Positions 7,458 to 15,147 of a stretch of DNA of 64,000 nucleotides are shown one piece after another. The notes below the pieces were generated by a model. The model ran no database searches and was not told the origin of the DNA. It saw nothing but the letters and a program-made list of their open reading frames with translations. The translations under genes and the position numbers were made by a program. Source of the stretch: Actinomycetes bacterium (GTDB taxonomy: Bacteria; Auribacterota; JAJCYG01); assembly GCA_029263055.1 (NCBI GenBank), contig JAJCYG010000069.1:20907-84906 (forward strand), written 5' to 3'. How positions within the stretch are numbered: position 1 is the stretch's first letter; the number at the start of each line of letters is the position of its first letter.

Positions 7458-9629
7458 ATGTTTTCTCAAAGGATGTACAAGCTTTTGTTTAGGAAAGGGT
7501 TATGCCTACTGTTGGCAGCGCTCATTATCTCTTTTTGTCCATTACCACAGCATCCTTTAAGCAATCTCTTAGCCCCTGAAACCCACTTTTTAGCAGGAAA
7601 ACGCTCTGCAGGCCCCATTGATTTCATGCTCCCCTATCCAACAAAAACCTCGCTTGGAGGAGTCATTCCTGATGCCGAAGAATTAAAAGAGGCTTTACTC
7701 GAGACGTTTTTACAGGAAATAGAAAGCCATGATAACTCAAGGCTCGAACAATTAATTGAACAGTTAAAAAATGTTCCGCTCGACCCAAACAAACCCAATC
7801 ATCAAATATATCTTCAAGCGGGTTGGAAAAACATTGATTGGGATCAACTGCGCACAGACCTTACATGGGGATTCTATGATCTTACCGATGCGATAAGGGA
7901 TGAAGTCATCACAATCATGGTGCATGAAAACGGATCTAATTTGGGTTTTCTAAGTTCAAAGGCAACCCATAAAAAAGCGCTTCCAATCTATTCATTCTTA
8001 AGCGATGAAACAAAGATACATATCACTCTAGGACTTCTTACTTCTGACGATTTGCTCTTTAAATTACAGGTGTTGTTTAACACTCTAGTCAAAGAACTTG
8101 TTTACTCAAGTTTAGAAAAAAATAACGGTGTTAATGCCACACGATTAGCTCATCCTATTACCACAGCACTAGAACCCCTTTTAGAGCCATCTGAAGAGGA
8201 GTCCACACTCAATAGCACGACACAAAAAGTAAGCCTTCTTTATGCTGTGGAACATGATTTAACCGATTATCTAAAATCAATCGAGCCAGATCATCCTCTA
8301 GACTTTGAAAACGATTTTTACGAAAAGTCACAATCTCTCATCGTTTTTCTAGAAGAAATAAAATCTATTTCAACGCTATCTGAAACAACTCTTGAGCTGA
8401 AACTCAATCAAGTCTTAGCAGAACTCAATGACGTAGAAAAATATGAACTCATCTTTTCTCTTCTAAAAAACAAGCCACTCCCTTTTAAAGGAGGAACAAG
8501 ACTTATACAAATCTTCTTAGAAAACAAAAGATTCTTTAACAAAAAACTTATTAGAGCAGTAAGCCCTCACTTTCACAACGCTCTTTTATCTGCTTTAGAG
8601 AAAATTTTAAGTGCTGATATCATCGAATCAAATAATCTAAGATTAATAGAAAAAACAGATTACAGCACTTGTTATACACATAAAGGTAAACGTCTATTAA
8701 AAATAGCAAATCATTTTGATGCGATTAAATTTTTTATTTATGAAAGAAATATTTTAACTTTTATAAATCAGCAGTCTGACACGCCCCCTTACTTTCCATA
8801 TTTTTTAGATGGACTAAAAATAGTTCGAATAGATAATCAATATGAACTTGCTCTAGAGATGGAATATATTCCTGATTCTTATAATTTAAGCCAACAGATA
8901 GAAAAAGGGATGCCACTAACAACAAAAACATCTGTTCAACTTATGTGGCAGTTTCTTGAAGCACTTGCTTTCCTACAAAAGCACGACATTGTGGTGCGAG
9001 ATATCAAACCAGCTAATTTCTTAATTCAATATATTAACAGGAGCGGCCTCAAGTATAGACCCTATTTAATCGATTTTGGAATGAGTCATTTTCAGGCAGA
9101 CTCTCCCTTTTCCAACGAGGCAATGATTGGGACACCTCACTTTAACTCTTATGAAGAAATCCTAGCGGGTCCATATACTCAAAAACAAGACCTCTACAAA
9201 ACAGGACTCTTGTTTTACTACCTTTTTTCAAGAGGATATCTCCCTATGTGGCAACACCCCATCTATGGGCCAGGAGAAACAGCTGTTATTGGTGAACCAG
9301 CACCTTCTAAGAAAATTCCAATGGACATCTTTAGAGAGATCAACGAGACAGAAACATTTATTTCTTTAAAAACTCATGTGAGCGGGATTTCCATGCAACC
9401 TATCACTTCCATCATTGATGGAATGGTACAAAAAAAGTTAGAAGAGAGACCACCCTACAGCTCTGCTTTAGACGTAATGAGAGCACTTGCTCCCATTATA
9501 GAACAACTCTTCACACCTGAAGAATGGAAACAATTTGTAGCCCCTAAATACGCAAACTTGTTTTATAACACTCCACTTTCTAAAGAACTAGAAAACAAAA
9601 GCGAAACTAAATTTGCTGTCGCCATTTAA
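7458..9629 (+). CDS. Exported protein with Ser/Thr-protein-kinase-like domain
   Basis: The 723-residue product opens with a signal-peptide-like segment (basic start, hydrophobic GLCLLLAALIISF, then NLLAPETHFLAG). Residues about 40-390 are helical with no recognised family. A kinase-like domain follows at about 395-700: candidate ATP lysine K415 (LLKIA), catalytic loop VVRDIKPANFL with D515 and N520, DFG at 539-541, the activation-segment motif IGTPHFNSYEEI and helix-F-like KQDLYKTGLLFYYLF. The usual HRD histidine is Val and the Gly-rich loop is degenerate, but the core catalytic residues are present. An exported kinase is unusual because the periplasm lacks ATP; export to a host or prey, or an N-terminal anchor leaving the domain inside, are alternatives. 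The start follows an AAGGG at 7441. The C terminus FAVAI resembles that of the giant protein (FATAI). Confidence 0.82.
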   Translation: MFSQRMYKLLFRKGLCLLLAALIISFCPLPQHPLSNLLAPETHFLAGKRSAGPIDFMLPYPTKTSLGGVIPDAEELKEALLETFLQEIESHDNSRLEQLIEQLKNVPLDPNKPNHQIYLQAGWKNIDWDQLRTDLTWGFYDLTDAIRDEVITIMVHENGSNLGFLSSKATHKKALPIYSFLSDETKIHITLGLLTSDDLLFKLQVLFNTLVKELVYSSLEKNNGVNATRLAHPITTALEPLLEPSEEESTLNSTTQKVSLLYAVEHDLTDYLKSIEPDHPLDFENDFYEKSQSLIVFLEEIKSISTLSETTLELKLNQVLAELNDVEKYELIFSLLKNKPLPFKGGTRLIQIFLENKRFFNKKLIRAVSPHFHNALLSALEKILSADIIESNNLRLIEKTDYSTCYTHKGKRLLKIANHFDAIKFFIYERNILTFINQQSDTPPYFPYFLDGLKIVRIDNQYELALEMEYIPDSYNLSQQIEKGMPLTTKTSVQLMWQFLEALAFLQKHDIVVRDIKPANFLIQYINRSGLKYRPYLIDFGMSHFQADSPFSNEAMIGTPHFNSYEEILAGPYTQKQDLYKTGLLFYYLFSRGYLPMWQHPIYGPGETAVIGEPAPSKKIPMDIFREINETETFISLKTHVSGISMQPITSIIDGMVQKKLEERPPYSSALDVMRALAPIIEQLFTPEEWKQFVAPKYANLFYNTPLSKELENKSETKFAVAI

Positions 9630-9643
9630 CTAACAGGATAAAT

Positions 9644-9758
9644 AAAAAGCAAAGTGCTAAGATTTGAGGCACAAATAAAAAAATCGCCCGAATCGTATAT
9701 TAAATACGTTGAGGGCGATTTTTTTATTTGTAACGAAGAAGATTAGTGCTTTGCTTTT
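9644..9758. terminator. Nested bidirectional terminator between convergent genes
   Basis: The gap between the convergent kinase and TPR genes holds three nested inverted repeats. The central one pairs 9671-9689 with 9713-9731 perfectly over 19 bases (GGGCGATTTTTTTATTTGT), with a GC-rich tip and A/T tracts that act as U-runs on either strand. An inner CGTAT/ATACG pair (9694-9698, 9704-9708) closes the loop, and an outer pair of about 16 bases (near 9645-9660 and 9743-9758, 14 matches) lengthens the stem. This is a strong rho-independent design for both directions. Confidence 0.85.
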
Positions 9759-9761
9759 GAT

Positions 9762-10664
9762 TTATGGAATTGTTGTGTTCCAACCGTATAGAGGTTGGTT
9801 TGTTAAATATTCTTTGTCTCGTTTAAGTTGTGCACGACGAGCCAAGTCAATTAACTCAACCACAATTTGACGATCTTCAGGTTCTGGACCTTGACGTAAA
9901 ATTGTTTCCCAAGTTTCAATTGCTTTACCATATTTCTTTTGCAAGTAGTACTCTTTACCCTCGGTGAGTAAATTTTCCATCTTGTTACGATCCAACATAG
10001 CCATTGCTTCTTGGTAGTCAGAACGAACCGCGAAACGATATTCGTTATCAATGTCTTTGTTGTATTCGGTACGAACAACGTTTGACATTGCTTGAGCTAA
10101 GTCACGCAACATTTGGTTTTCAAAAAGCCGTTGCGCTTTACGATGCAACTTGTGAGCTTCTTTGCTTTCAGGATAAATTTCAATCGCCACTTCTGCTTCT
10201 TCTAACGCTTTTTCATACATGTGATTATGAATGTAGCGTTTTGAACGGCGAAGGTATTCACCCACTTTTGTGTTACGTTCGATTTTTAACTGACGGTTAT
10301 AAGCACCTTCTGCAACACGAAGATGTTCACGAGCCATTTCATATGTAGGATCAATTTCAAGGGCTTTTTGGAATTCAACGATAGCTGAATCAAATTTTTT
10401 GGCACGATAGAATTTAGTTCCTTCATCAAAATGATGAAAAACCATTGCTCTTTTTTCTTGATCAGAAAAACGCTCTTCAATCACTTTTTTGAGAACTAAT
10501 TCATGAGCCATATTAAAAGCTTCATAACGAGGTTCTTCGTAAGGACGGCTAACTTTCCCCCCACGTTCTTGGGCTTGAATACTAGCTGGAATTAAAATAC
10601 TAAATGCAACAACCGGGAACAACAAACGACTTTTGTTAAAACGCCCTCTGAAAGAGTCCTTCAT
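9762..10664 (-). CDS. Periplasmic TPR-repeat protein
   Basis: The 300-residue protein has an N-terminal signal peptide (residues about 12-32, LLFPVVAFSILIPASIQAQ). Helical TPR-like pairs follow: YRAKKFDSAIVEFQKALEID (about 83-102), HNHMYEKALEEAEVAIEIYP (about 152-172) and YLQKKYGKAIETWETIL (about 237-253). It probably acts as a periplasmic adaptor; no enzymatic motif is visible. It lies downstream of the Tol-Pal operon on the same strand but has its own promoter (10707-10735) and a good ribosome site GAGGTGA just before the ATG. It may belong functionally to the envelope cluster, as the CpoB TPR protein does in other bacteria; that is inference. Confidence 0.8.
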   Translation of the reverse strand: MKDSFRGRFNKSRLLFPVVAFSILIPASIQAQERGGKVSRPYEEPRYEAFNMAHELVLKKVIEERFSDQEKRAMVFHHFDEGTKFYRAKKFDSAIVEFQKALEIDPTYEMAREHLRVAEGAYNRQLKIERNTKVGEYLRRSKRYIHNHMYEKALEEAEVAIEIYPESKEAHKLHRKAQRLFENQMLRDLAQAMSNVVRTEYNKDIDNEYRFAVRSDYQEAMAMLDRNKMENLLTEGKEYYLQKKYGKAIETWETILRQGPEPEDRQIVVELIDLARRAQLKRDKEYLTNQPLYGWNTTIP

Positions 10665-10706
10665 TCTTCACCTCGTAACATGGAGTTAATGGCTCTTAAT
10701 TCTTAA

Positions 10707-10735
10707 ATTTTAGGTCTTTACCCAAAAACTGTCAA
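10707..10735 (-). promoter_or_regulatory. Sigma-70-like promoter for the periplasmic TPR gene
   Basis: On the minus strand TTGACA (10730-10735) and TAAAAT (10707-10712) are separated by 17 bases. The TPR gene start lies about 43 bases downstream. The rest of the gap (10736-10819) shows only a weak GGGT/ACCC hairpin after the LysM lipoprotein gene. Confidence 0.75.
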
Positions 10736-10819
10736 CCAATAAAGCACAATTTGTAGCGATATTATGATGCATCCTAACAACTGGTAGTGGGTACGTCAAC
10801 ACCCTTTTTACAACTTTTT

Positions 10820-11365
10820 TTACTCTGGAATAACCAGTACGTCCCCTATAGCCAAATAATTCTCGTTTTCAATCTCATTAGCGAGGATTAACTCATCTTT
10901 GGTAATCCCAAATTTAACCGCTATTTTAGAGAGCGTATCCCCTGTTCTGACCAAATAAGTAGTGGCATTTTCAGGAATATATGAGGTTTGATTATTTGTT
11001 GATTGGGATTGATTTGTGACCAATGCCCGTTGTTCAACCCTTGAGACCTCATCTAAAAGAACCTGCATCTTTTTTGTTGAAACCTCTTGTTCTTGAACCA
11101 CTTTATTCTCAACGCTTGCAACCCGGTCATACACTTCGGTTGAAAGAGTGAGCATTTGGTTTGTTGTATCTTTCTCAACTAAATCAACTGTTTGAGAAAG
11201 CTCTTGCACTTGTTCTTGTAGACGTTGAATTTCAATTCTTAACGCAGCAAACTCTTCGTTTGTTGTTGATTTAAGAATATAAACATCGTCTTTAGTTGCC
11301 ACAGAAGTGCACCCAGCAACAGACAAAACAGAAACACACAAACCAAGAGCAAAAACTTTTTTCAC
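10820..11365 (-). CDS. LysM lipoprotein with coiled coil, end of the Tol-Pal operon
   Basis: The start is a GTG at 11365, supported by AAGGGAG about nine bases upstream. The first 20 residues are a lipoprotein signal with a SVAGC lipobox. Residues about 28-110 form a coiled coil (EEFAALRIEIQRLQEQVQEL), followed by a Ser/Asn/Gln linker. A LysM domain occupies about residues 133-181 (YLVRTGDTLSKIAVKFGITK, ending GDVLVIPE). The position directly after pal is where CpoB/YbgF sits elsewhere; that protein also has an N-terminal coiled coil but ends in TPRs. Here a peptidoglycan-binding LysM takes that place, so it may tether the outer membrane to the wall beside Pal. Confidence 0.82.
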   Translation of the reverse strand: MKKVFALGLCVSVLSVAGCTSVATKDDVYILKSTTNEEFAALRIEIQRLQEQVQELSQTVDLVEKDTTNQMLTLSTEVYDRVASVENKVVQEQEVSTKKMQVLLDEVSRVEQRALVTNQSQSTNNQTSYIPENATTYLVRTGDTLSKIAVKFGITKDELILANEIENENYLAIGDVLVIPE

Positions 11366-11384
11366 AGGTTCAAACTCCCTTAAA

Positions 11385-11906
11385 CTATCGAGTGATTAAG
11401 AAATGAGCGCGACGATTTTCTGACCAACCTTCGTCATCATGCAAATCACTGAGTGGTTTTTCTTCTCCATAACTCACAGTATAAACACGCTCAGCATCGA
11501 CGCCCAAACCAGTCAAGTATCGACGGACAGAAAGCGCACGTTGTTCACCTAAAGCTAAATTATATTCTTTAGATCCACGCTCATCACAATGCCCTTCAAT
11601 CATCAAAGCAACATTACGACGATCTTTTAACCATTCAGCAATGCGTTCTAATTGAGGACGCGCATCTTCACGAATGATTGAGCTATTGTATTGAAAGTAG
11701 ACATCATTAAAAACAAGAGGGTCATTGGCTTCAACAAATTGCCAATCTTCTAATTCACTTGAAAGAGGGATATCATCACCACGTAATGCAGCAAGCTGAT
11801 CCTGTTTTTTCTTATTCTTCTTTTTGCCGGCACAACCCGATGCTAAAAGAGATGTAGCTAATAAAAACGCTAGAAACGAAAACGTGCTTAATCGGAAGAA
11901 CTTCAT
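11385..11906 (-). CDS. pal: Peptidoglycan-associated lipoprotein Pal
   Basis: The 173-residue protein has a signal peptide ending in ASGC and a Lys-rich spacer, then an OmpA-like domain at about residues 62-172. The domain shows the Pal marks VYFQYNSSIIREDARPQLER, IEGHCDERGSKEYNLALGEQ and RALSVRRYL, the surface that binds meso-diaminopimelate in peptidoglycan. Pal anchors the outer membrane to the wall and is moved by TolB and TolQRA during constriction. It lies between tolB and the LysM lipoprotein, about 28 bases after tolB, in the usual order. Confidence 0.95.
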   Translation of the reverse strand: MKFFRLSTFSFLAFLLATSLLASGCAGKKKNKKKQDQLAALRGDDIPLSSELEDWQFVEANDPLVFNDVYFQYNSSIIREDARPQLERIAEWLKDRRNVALMIEGHCDERGSKEYNLALGEQRALSVRRYLTGLGVDAERVYTVSYGEEKPLSDLHDDEGWSENRRAHFLITR

Positions 11907-11934
11907 TTAAAACCTCCTCAAGTTAAAAAAAAGT

Positions 11935-13200
11935 CTAATAGGATGGGCTCCACGAAGGACTGGTACAATCTTTAAGTCCTCTTGTTAATCGTATGGGATG
12001 GCCCTCATTGATGTCAATAAGATAAATGTCTGATTTATACTTTTTTGTCGACGTGTAAGCAAGATGACGACTGTTTGGTCCCCACGAAGGGTCTTCATTA
12101 CTGTTTGTATCTCGTGTCACTTGCACACTCTCTCTTGTCTCAGGATCCAAAACAAATAATTGAAACTTTCCACCGACCATCGAACAATAAGCAATCAAGT
12201 TTCCATCTGGAGAGACTTCAGGAGAAGTATTGTAACGCCCTCTTCGAGTTAATCTTTGAACTTGGCTTCCATCCGCATTCATCCAATAGATCTGAGGCGA
12301 ACCACTTCGGTTAGAAACAAAAACAATCTTCTTTCCATCTGGAGTCCAACAAGGTGAAGACTCCACACTCTTAGTTCGAGTCAATCGTTTGAGACGGCTC
12401 CCATCAGCCATACAAGTATAGAGCTCAGGGTTCCCATCACGGCTTAAGGTTAAAACCATCTTTTTTCCATCTGGAGAATAACGAGCAAACGCATTCAAGC
12501 CCGGGCGTTTAGAAAGTGGCTTTTTAGTCTGCTTCACCAAATCTAAAACAAAGATATGCGGCAAACGGTTAGAGTAATCCGTGCATAAGATTTTCTGTTC
12601 AAGTGGAGACCACTTTGGGTAAATTGCGATTTCTCTGCCATTGGTTAGCTGGAGCAGGTTACGTCCATCCCAATCCACAGTATAAACCTGCTTACTGCCT
12701 GAGCGGTTTGACACAAATGCGATCTGGCTCGCCCCAAGACCTGGCTTACCTGTAACCCCTTGAATGATTGCTTCAGCGACTTCGTGCATGAGCTGTGCTT
12801 TATCTGCCTCAGGACGCTTAAACTTTTCTTTGAGAACCACCTGGCCCGATGTGACGTCAATCACTTTACTAATCACCTCAATAGAGCTACCACGACTCTC
12901 CATTTGAGTAAAAACCAAGACTTCTGCACCGCGCTGCTTCCAATTGGCAATTTCGCGTAAGCTGTTTCCACTCACACTACCTGTAGCCATTAATAAAAAA
13001 TGGCCTGAAAGTTTGAGATCATTTTTTAAGATCCCTTTTAATTCCTCTGCCAGGGCTGTTTCATCAGAAGAGGCACATTCAAAATCAGCCAAAGCCAGTT
13101 TTGTTTTTGAAGAAGCGCGCTTGCTCACACTCAAAGAGACCTGAGCAATGGCAGAAGTGGCCATTGTTAATAAGAGTAGAGTAAAGAGGAATTTTTTCAT
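11935..13200 (-). CDS. tolB: Tol-Pal system periplasmic beta-propeller protein TolB
   Basis: The 421-residue protein carries a signal peptide (residues 1-19, ending AIAQ), an N-terminal alpha/beta domain (about 35-150) and a six-bladed WD40-like propeller (about 155-421). The blades show recurring motifs: IAFVSNRSGSKQVYTVDWDG, ARYSPDGKKMVL, CWTPDGKKIVFVSNRSGSPQ and SPDGNLIAYCS. The length matches the family. TolB binds Pal in the periplasm and is released from it by energised TolA. The gene follows the TolA/TonB-like gene by 23 bases and precedes pal. Confidence 0.95.
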   Translation of the reverse strand: MKKFLFTLLLLTMATSAIAQVSLSVSKRASSKTKLALADFECASSDETALAEELKGILKNDLKLSGHFLLMATGSVSGNSLREIANWKQRGAEVLVFTQMESRGSSIEVISKVIDVTSGQVVLKEKFKRPEADKAQLMHEVAEAIIQGVTGKPGLGASQIAFVSNRSGSKQVYTVDWDGRNLLQLTNGREIAIYPKWSPLEQKILCTDYSNRLPHIFVLDLVKQTKKPLSKRPGLNAFARYSPDGKKMVLTLSRDGNPELYTCMADGSRLKRLTRTKSVESSPCWTPDGKKIVFVSNRSGSPQIYWMNADGSQVQRLTRRGRYNTSPEVSPDGNLIAYCSMVGGKFQLFVLDPETRESVQVTRDTNSNEDPSWGPNSRHLAYTSTKKYKSDIYLIDINEGHPIRLTRGLKDCTSPSWSPSY

Positions 13201-13223
13201 CTGCCTATTGTACTACTTTTTTG

Positions 13224-13988
13224 TTATTCGTCGAGCTGAAAACGAATTGTTAGCTCAAGTATTTGTTCTTTATACTCATCTGGAAGAGGAGGAAAAGGAG
13301 ACGCCGCTTCAACAGCTTTAAGAGCGGATTGATCAAAAGCTTGTTTTCCAGAAGATGATTTCAACCGTACACCTGAAACACTTCCATTACGGGCAATTGT
13401 AAAAGTAACAAAAAGGTTCAGCTCTTTCTCAAGTGCCAAGTGACTTGGAATTTCCCACGACTGGGTCACCTTGCTTTGCAATCCAACCAAATAATATTGG
13501 TAAGGAAAGTATTGCGTGGTCATGACGCCACTCATTTGAGTTGGTTTGGCTTTGGCTGCTTTTTTATCAATTGATTTTAGTTTCTTTTCTAATAAACGGC
13601 GGCGTTGTTCTGCTGTTAATAAATTTTTCTTTTTTACTTTAACCTTCTTTTTCTTAAGTATTTTCTTTTTCACTTTTGGCTTTGGCTTGGGTTTGATTTT
13701 TGGTTTCGGTTTAGGCTTTGGTTTTTCAGGGATCACAATTTGTTTTTGGATAGGATCTACTTTTTGCGGCAGAACAGTCTCTTCAATCACCTCTTCTTCG
13801 ATCACCTTAGGCTCAATCACTTTTTCTACCTTAGGAATCGGCACCATTTCCATTGGAGGCATTAATTTAAATTCAATAATTTTTGGCTTGGGGCGCACTA
13901 ATGGAGTAAAGACAAGAATAAACAAGAGGGAAAAATGGATCACACAGGAAAAATAAAAAACTCTTCCCCATGCACTTTTTTTATTCAT
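13224..13988 (-). CDS. TolA/TonB-like energy-transducing protein
   Basis: The 254-residue protein has one N-terminal membrane helix (about residues 10-30, VFYFSCVIHFSLLFILVF), a long Pro/Lys/Val/Glu spacer (about 45-130, repeats such as KPKPKPKIKPKPKPKVKKK) and a TonB-type C-terminal domain (about 160-254, QSWEIPSHLALEKELNLFVT and GVRLKSSSGKQAFDQSALKA). The spacer resembles TonB, while the position between tolR and tolB points to a TolA role. It would link the TolQ-TolR motor to TolB and Pal. It starts one base after the tolR stop region is cleared, consistent with coupling. Confidence 0.85.
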   Translation of the reverse strand: MNKKSAWGRVFYFSCVIHFSLLFILVFTPLVRPKPKIIEFKLMPPMEMVPIPKVEKVIEPKVIEEEVIEETVLPQKVDPIQKQIVIPEKPKPKPKPKIKPKPKPKVKKKILKKKKVKVKKKNLLTAEQRRRLLEKKLKSIDKKAAKAKPTQMSGVMTTQYFPYQYYLVGLQSKVTQSWEIPSHLALEKELNLFVTFTIARNGSVSGVRLKSSSGKQAFDQSALKAVEAASPFPPLPDEYKEQILELTIRFQLDE

Positions 13989-13989
13989 T

Positions 13990-14397
13990 TTATTTCACTT
14001 GGGTGGCCATACCGAGTTTAGTTAAACCGGCACCACGTACTTGATCTAACACTTGCACTAATGTTTCGTAACGAATCTCTTTATCTGCACGCACAATAAT
14101 CGCTGTTTCAGGATCGCTCTGAGCCACTGTCTCAAGCTTAGATCGAAGCTCTGTTAAAGTGAAGGCTTTGTCCCCTAAAAAGACTTCCCCTTCTTTTCCA
14201 ATACTTAAGGTCATGCTTTCTGGAAGTTTCATTTTTTGATCTGAAATTTTGGGTAACTCAACTGAAATCCCTTGTTCTAAAACAGGAGCGACTAAAATAA
14301 AAATAATCAGCAAGACCAACATCACATCGACTAAATTAGTGACATTGATTTCAGCAGTCATTTTCTGATCAAAGTAAGAACGGGCTTTTGATTTCAT
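13990..14397 (-). CDS. tolR: TolR/ExbD family motor subunit
   Basis: The 135-residue protein has a short cytoplasmic start, one membrane helix (about residues 20-42, VTNLVDVMLVLLIIFILVAP) that includes the proton-pathway aspartate D24-region of ExbD/TolR, and a periplasmic domain with the family motif TAIIVRADKEIRYETLVQVL. Together with TolQ it forms the ion-driven motor that energises the TolA-like protein. Its start overlaps the tolQ stop (TAATG). Confidence 0.93.
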   Translation of the reverse strand: MKSKARSYFDQKMTAEINVTNLVDVMLVLLIIFILVAPVLEQGISVELPKISDQKMKLPESMTLSIGKEGEVFLGDKAFTLTELRSKLETVAQSDPETAIIVRADKEIRYETLVQVLDQVRGAGLTKLGMATQVK

Positions 14398-15134
14398 TAA
14401 ATAGTTTTAAGGTATTTATACTTTACGATTGAGATAAATTCTGAGGCGAAACTTTCCATAGTTACAGCTTGTTTTTTTGTTTCATTGTTAATTAAGTTAA
14501 ATGCGATCAGGGCAGGAATCGCAACCATTAAACCGGCAACCGTTGTCACCAAGGCTGAAGAAATTCCAGGAGCCACCACAGCAATCGAAGCATTGCCTGC
14601 TGTTCCCATACTTTGAAACGAATCCATAATGCCCCAAACCGTACCAAGCAAACCAAGCAAAGGCCCTGCAGCAGCAGTAATAGCCAAGATCACATTAAAC
14701 TGATCCAGTTTAAGCAATTGATCGGTGATTTTTCTTTCTAATGTTTCTTCAACAGCCACCACCTCAGATTGAGTGAGATCGGTTTTAAACTCGGTTTGCT
14801 GAGCAATAGCAACGCCCCCTTCAGCACCGACTTCCACATCTTCATTCACACTTTTTTGACTGCCTAGAATTTCTGCAAGATGATCGACTCCAGATTGAAA
14901 CACTTCGGCAATGGGTGATTGAGGTTGGACTTGAGCTTGAATAGAAAGGACATCTTTAGCATGACGGTGAAAAATAGAAAGAAACGCATCGGTATGTCTT
15001 TTACGTTCACGCGCTTCTTTGATCTTTTTGGCAATCACACCCCAAGTCAAAATAGACATGGCAAAAAGAGTCAACATGATCAATTGACCCACGGCCCCTG
15101 ATTGAGTGAATGTGTGGACTAAAGGTGATGCCAT
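14397..15134 (-). CDS. tolQ: TolQ/ExbB family motor subunit
   Basis: The 245-residue protein has three hydrophobic segments: one near the N terminus (about residues 15-35, LIMLTLFAMSILTWGVIAKK), and a pair after the cytoplasmic loop (about 150-175, ILAITAAAGPLLGLLGTVWG, and 190-215, VVAPGISSALVTTVAGLMVA). The GLLGTVWGIM and ISSALVTTVAGL motifs are diagnostic for the TolQ/ExbB/MotA family. It forms the pentameric channel around TolR. It follows the nitroreductase-like gene by 13 bases, so both are probably on one transcript. Confidence 0.94.
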   Translation of the reverse strand: MASPLVHTFTQSGAVGQLIMLTLFAMSILTWGVIAKKIKEARERKRHTDAFLSIFHRHAKDVLSIQAQVQPQSPIAEVFQSGVDHLAEILGSQKSVNEDVEVGAEGGVAIAQQTEFKTDLTQSEVVAVEETLERKITDQLLKLDQFNVILAITAAAGPLLGLLGTVWGIMDSFQSMGTAGNASIAVVAPGISSALVTTVAGLMVAIPALIAFNLINNETKKQAVTMESFASEFISIVKYKYLKTI

Positions 15135-15147
15135 AATTTAAACCCTT

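Noticed and set aside
13546..13956. Plus-strand frame coding a Phe/Gly-rich low-complexity protein
   Set aside because: It is the complement of the Pro/Lys spacer of the TolA/TonB-like gene.
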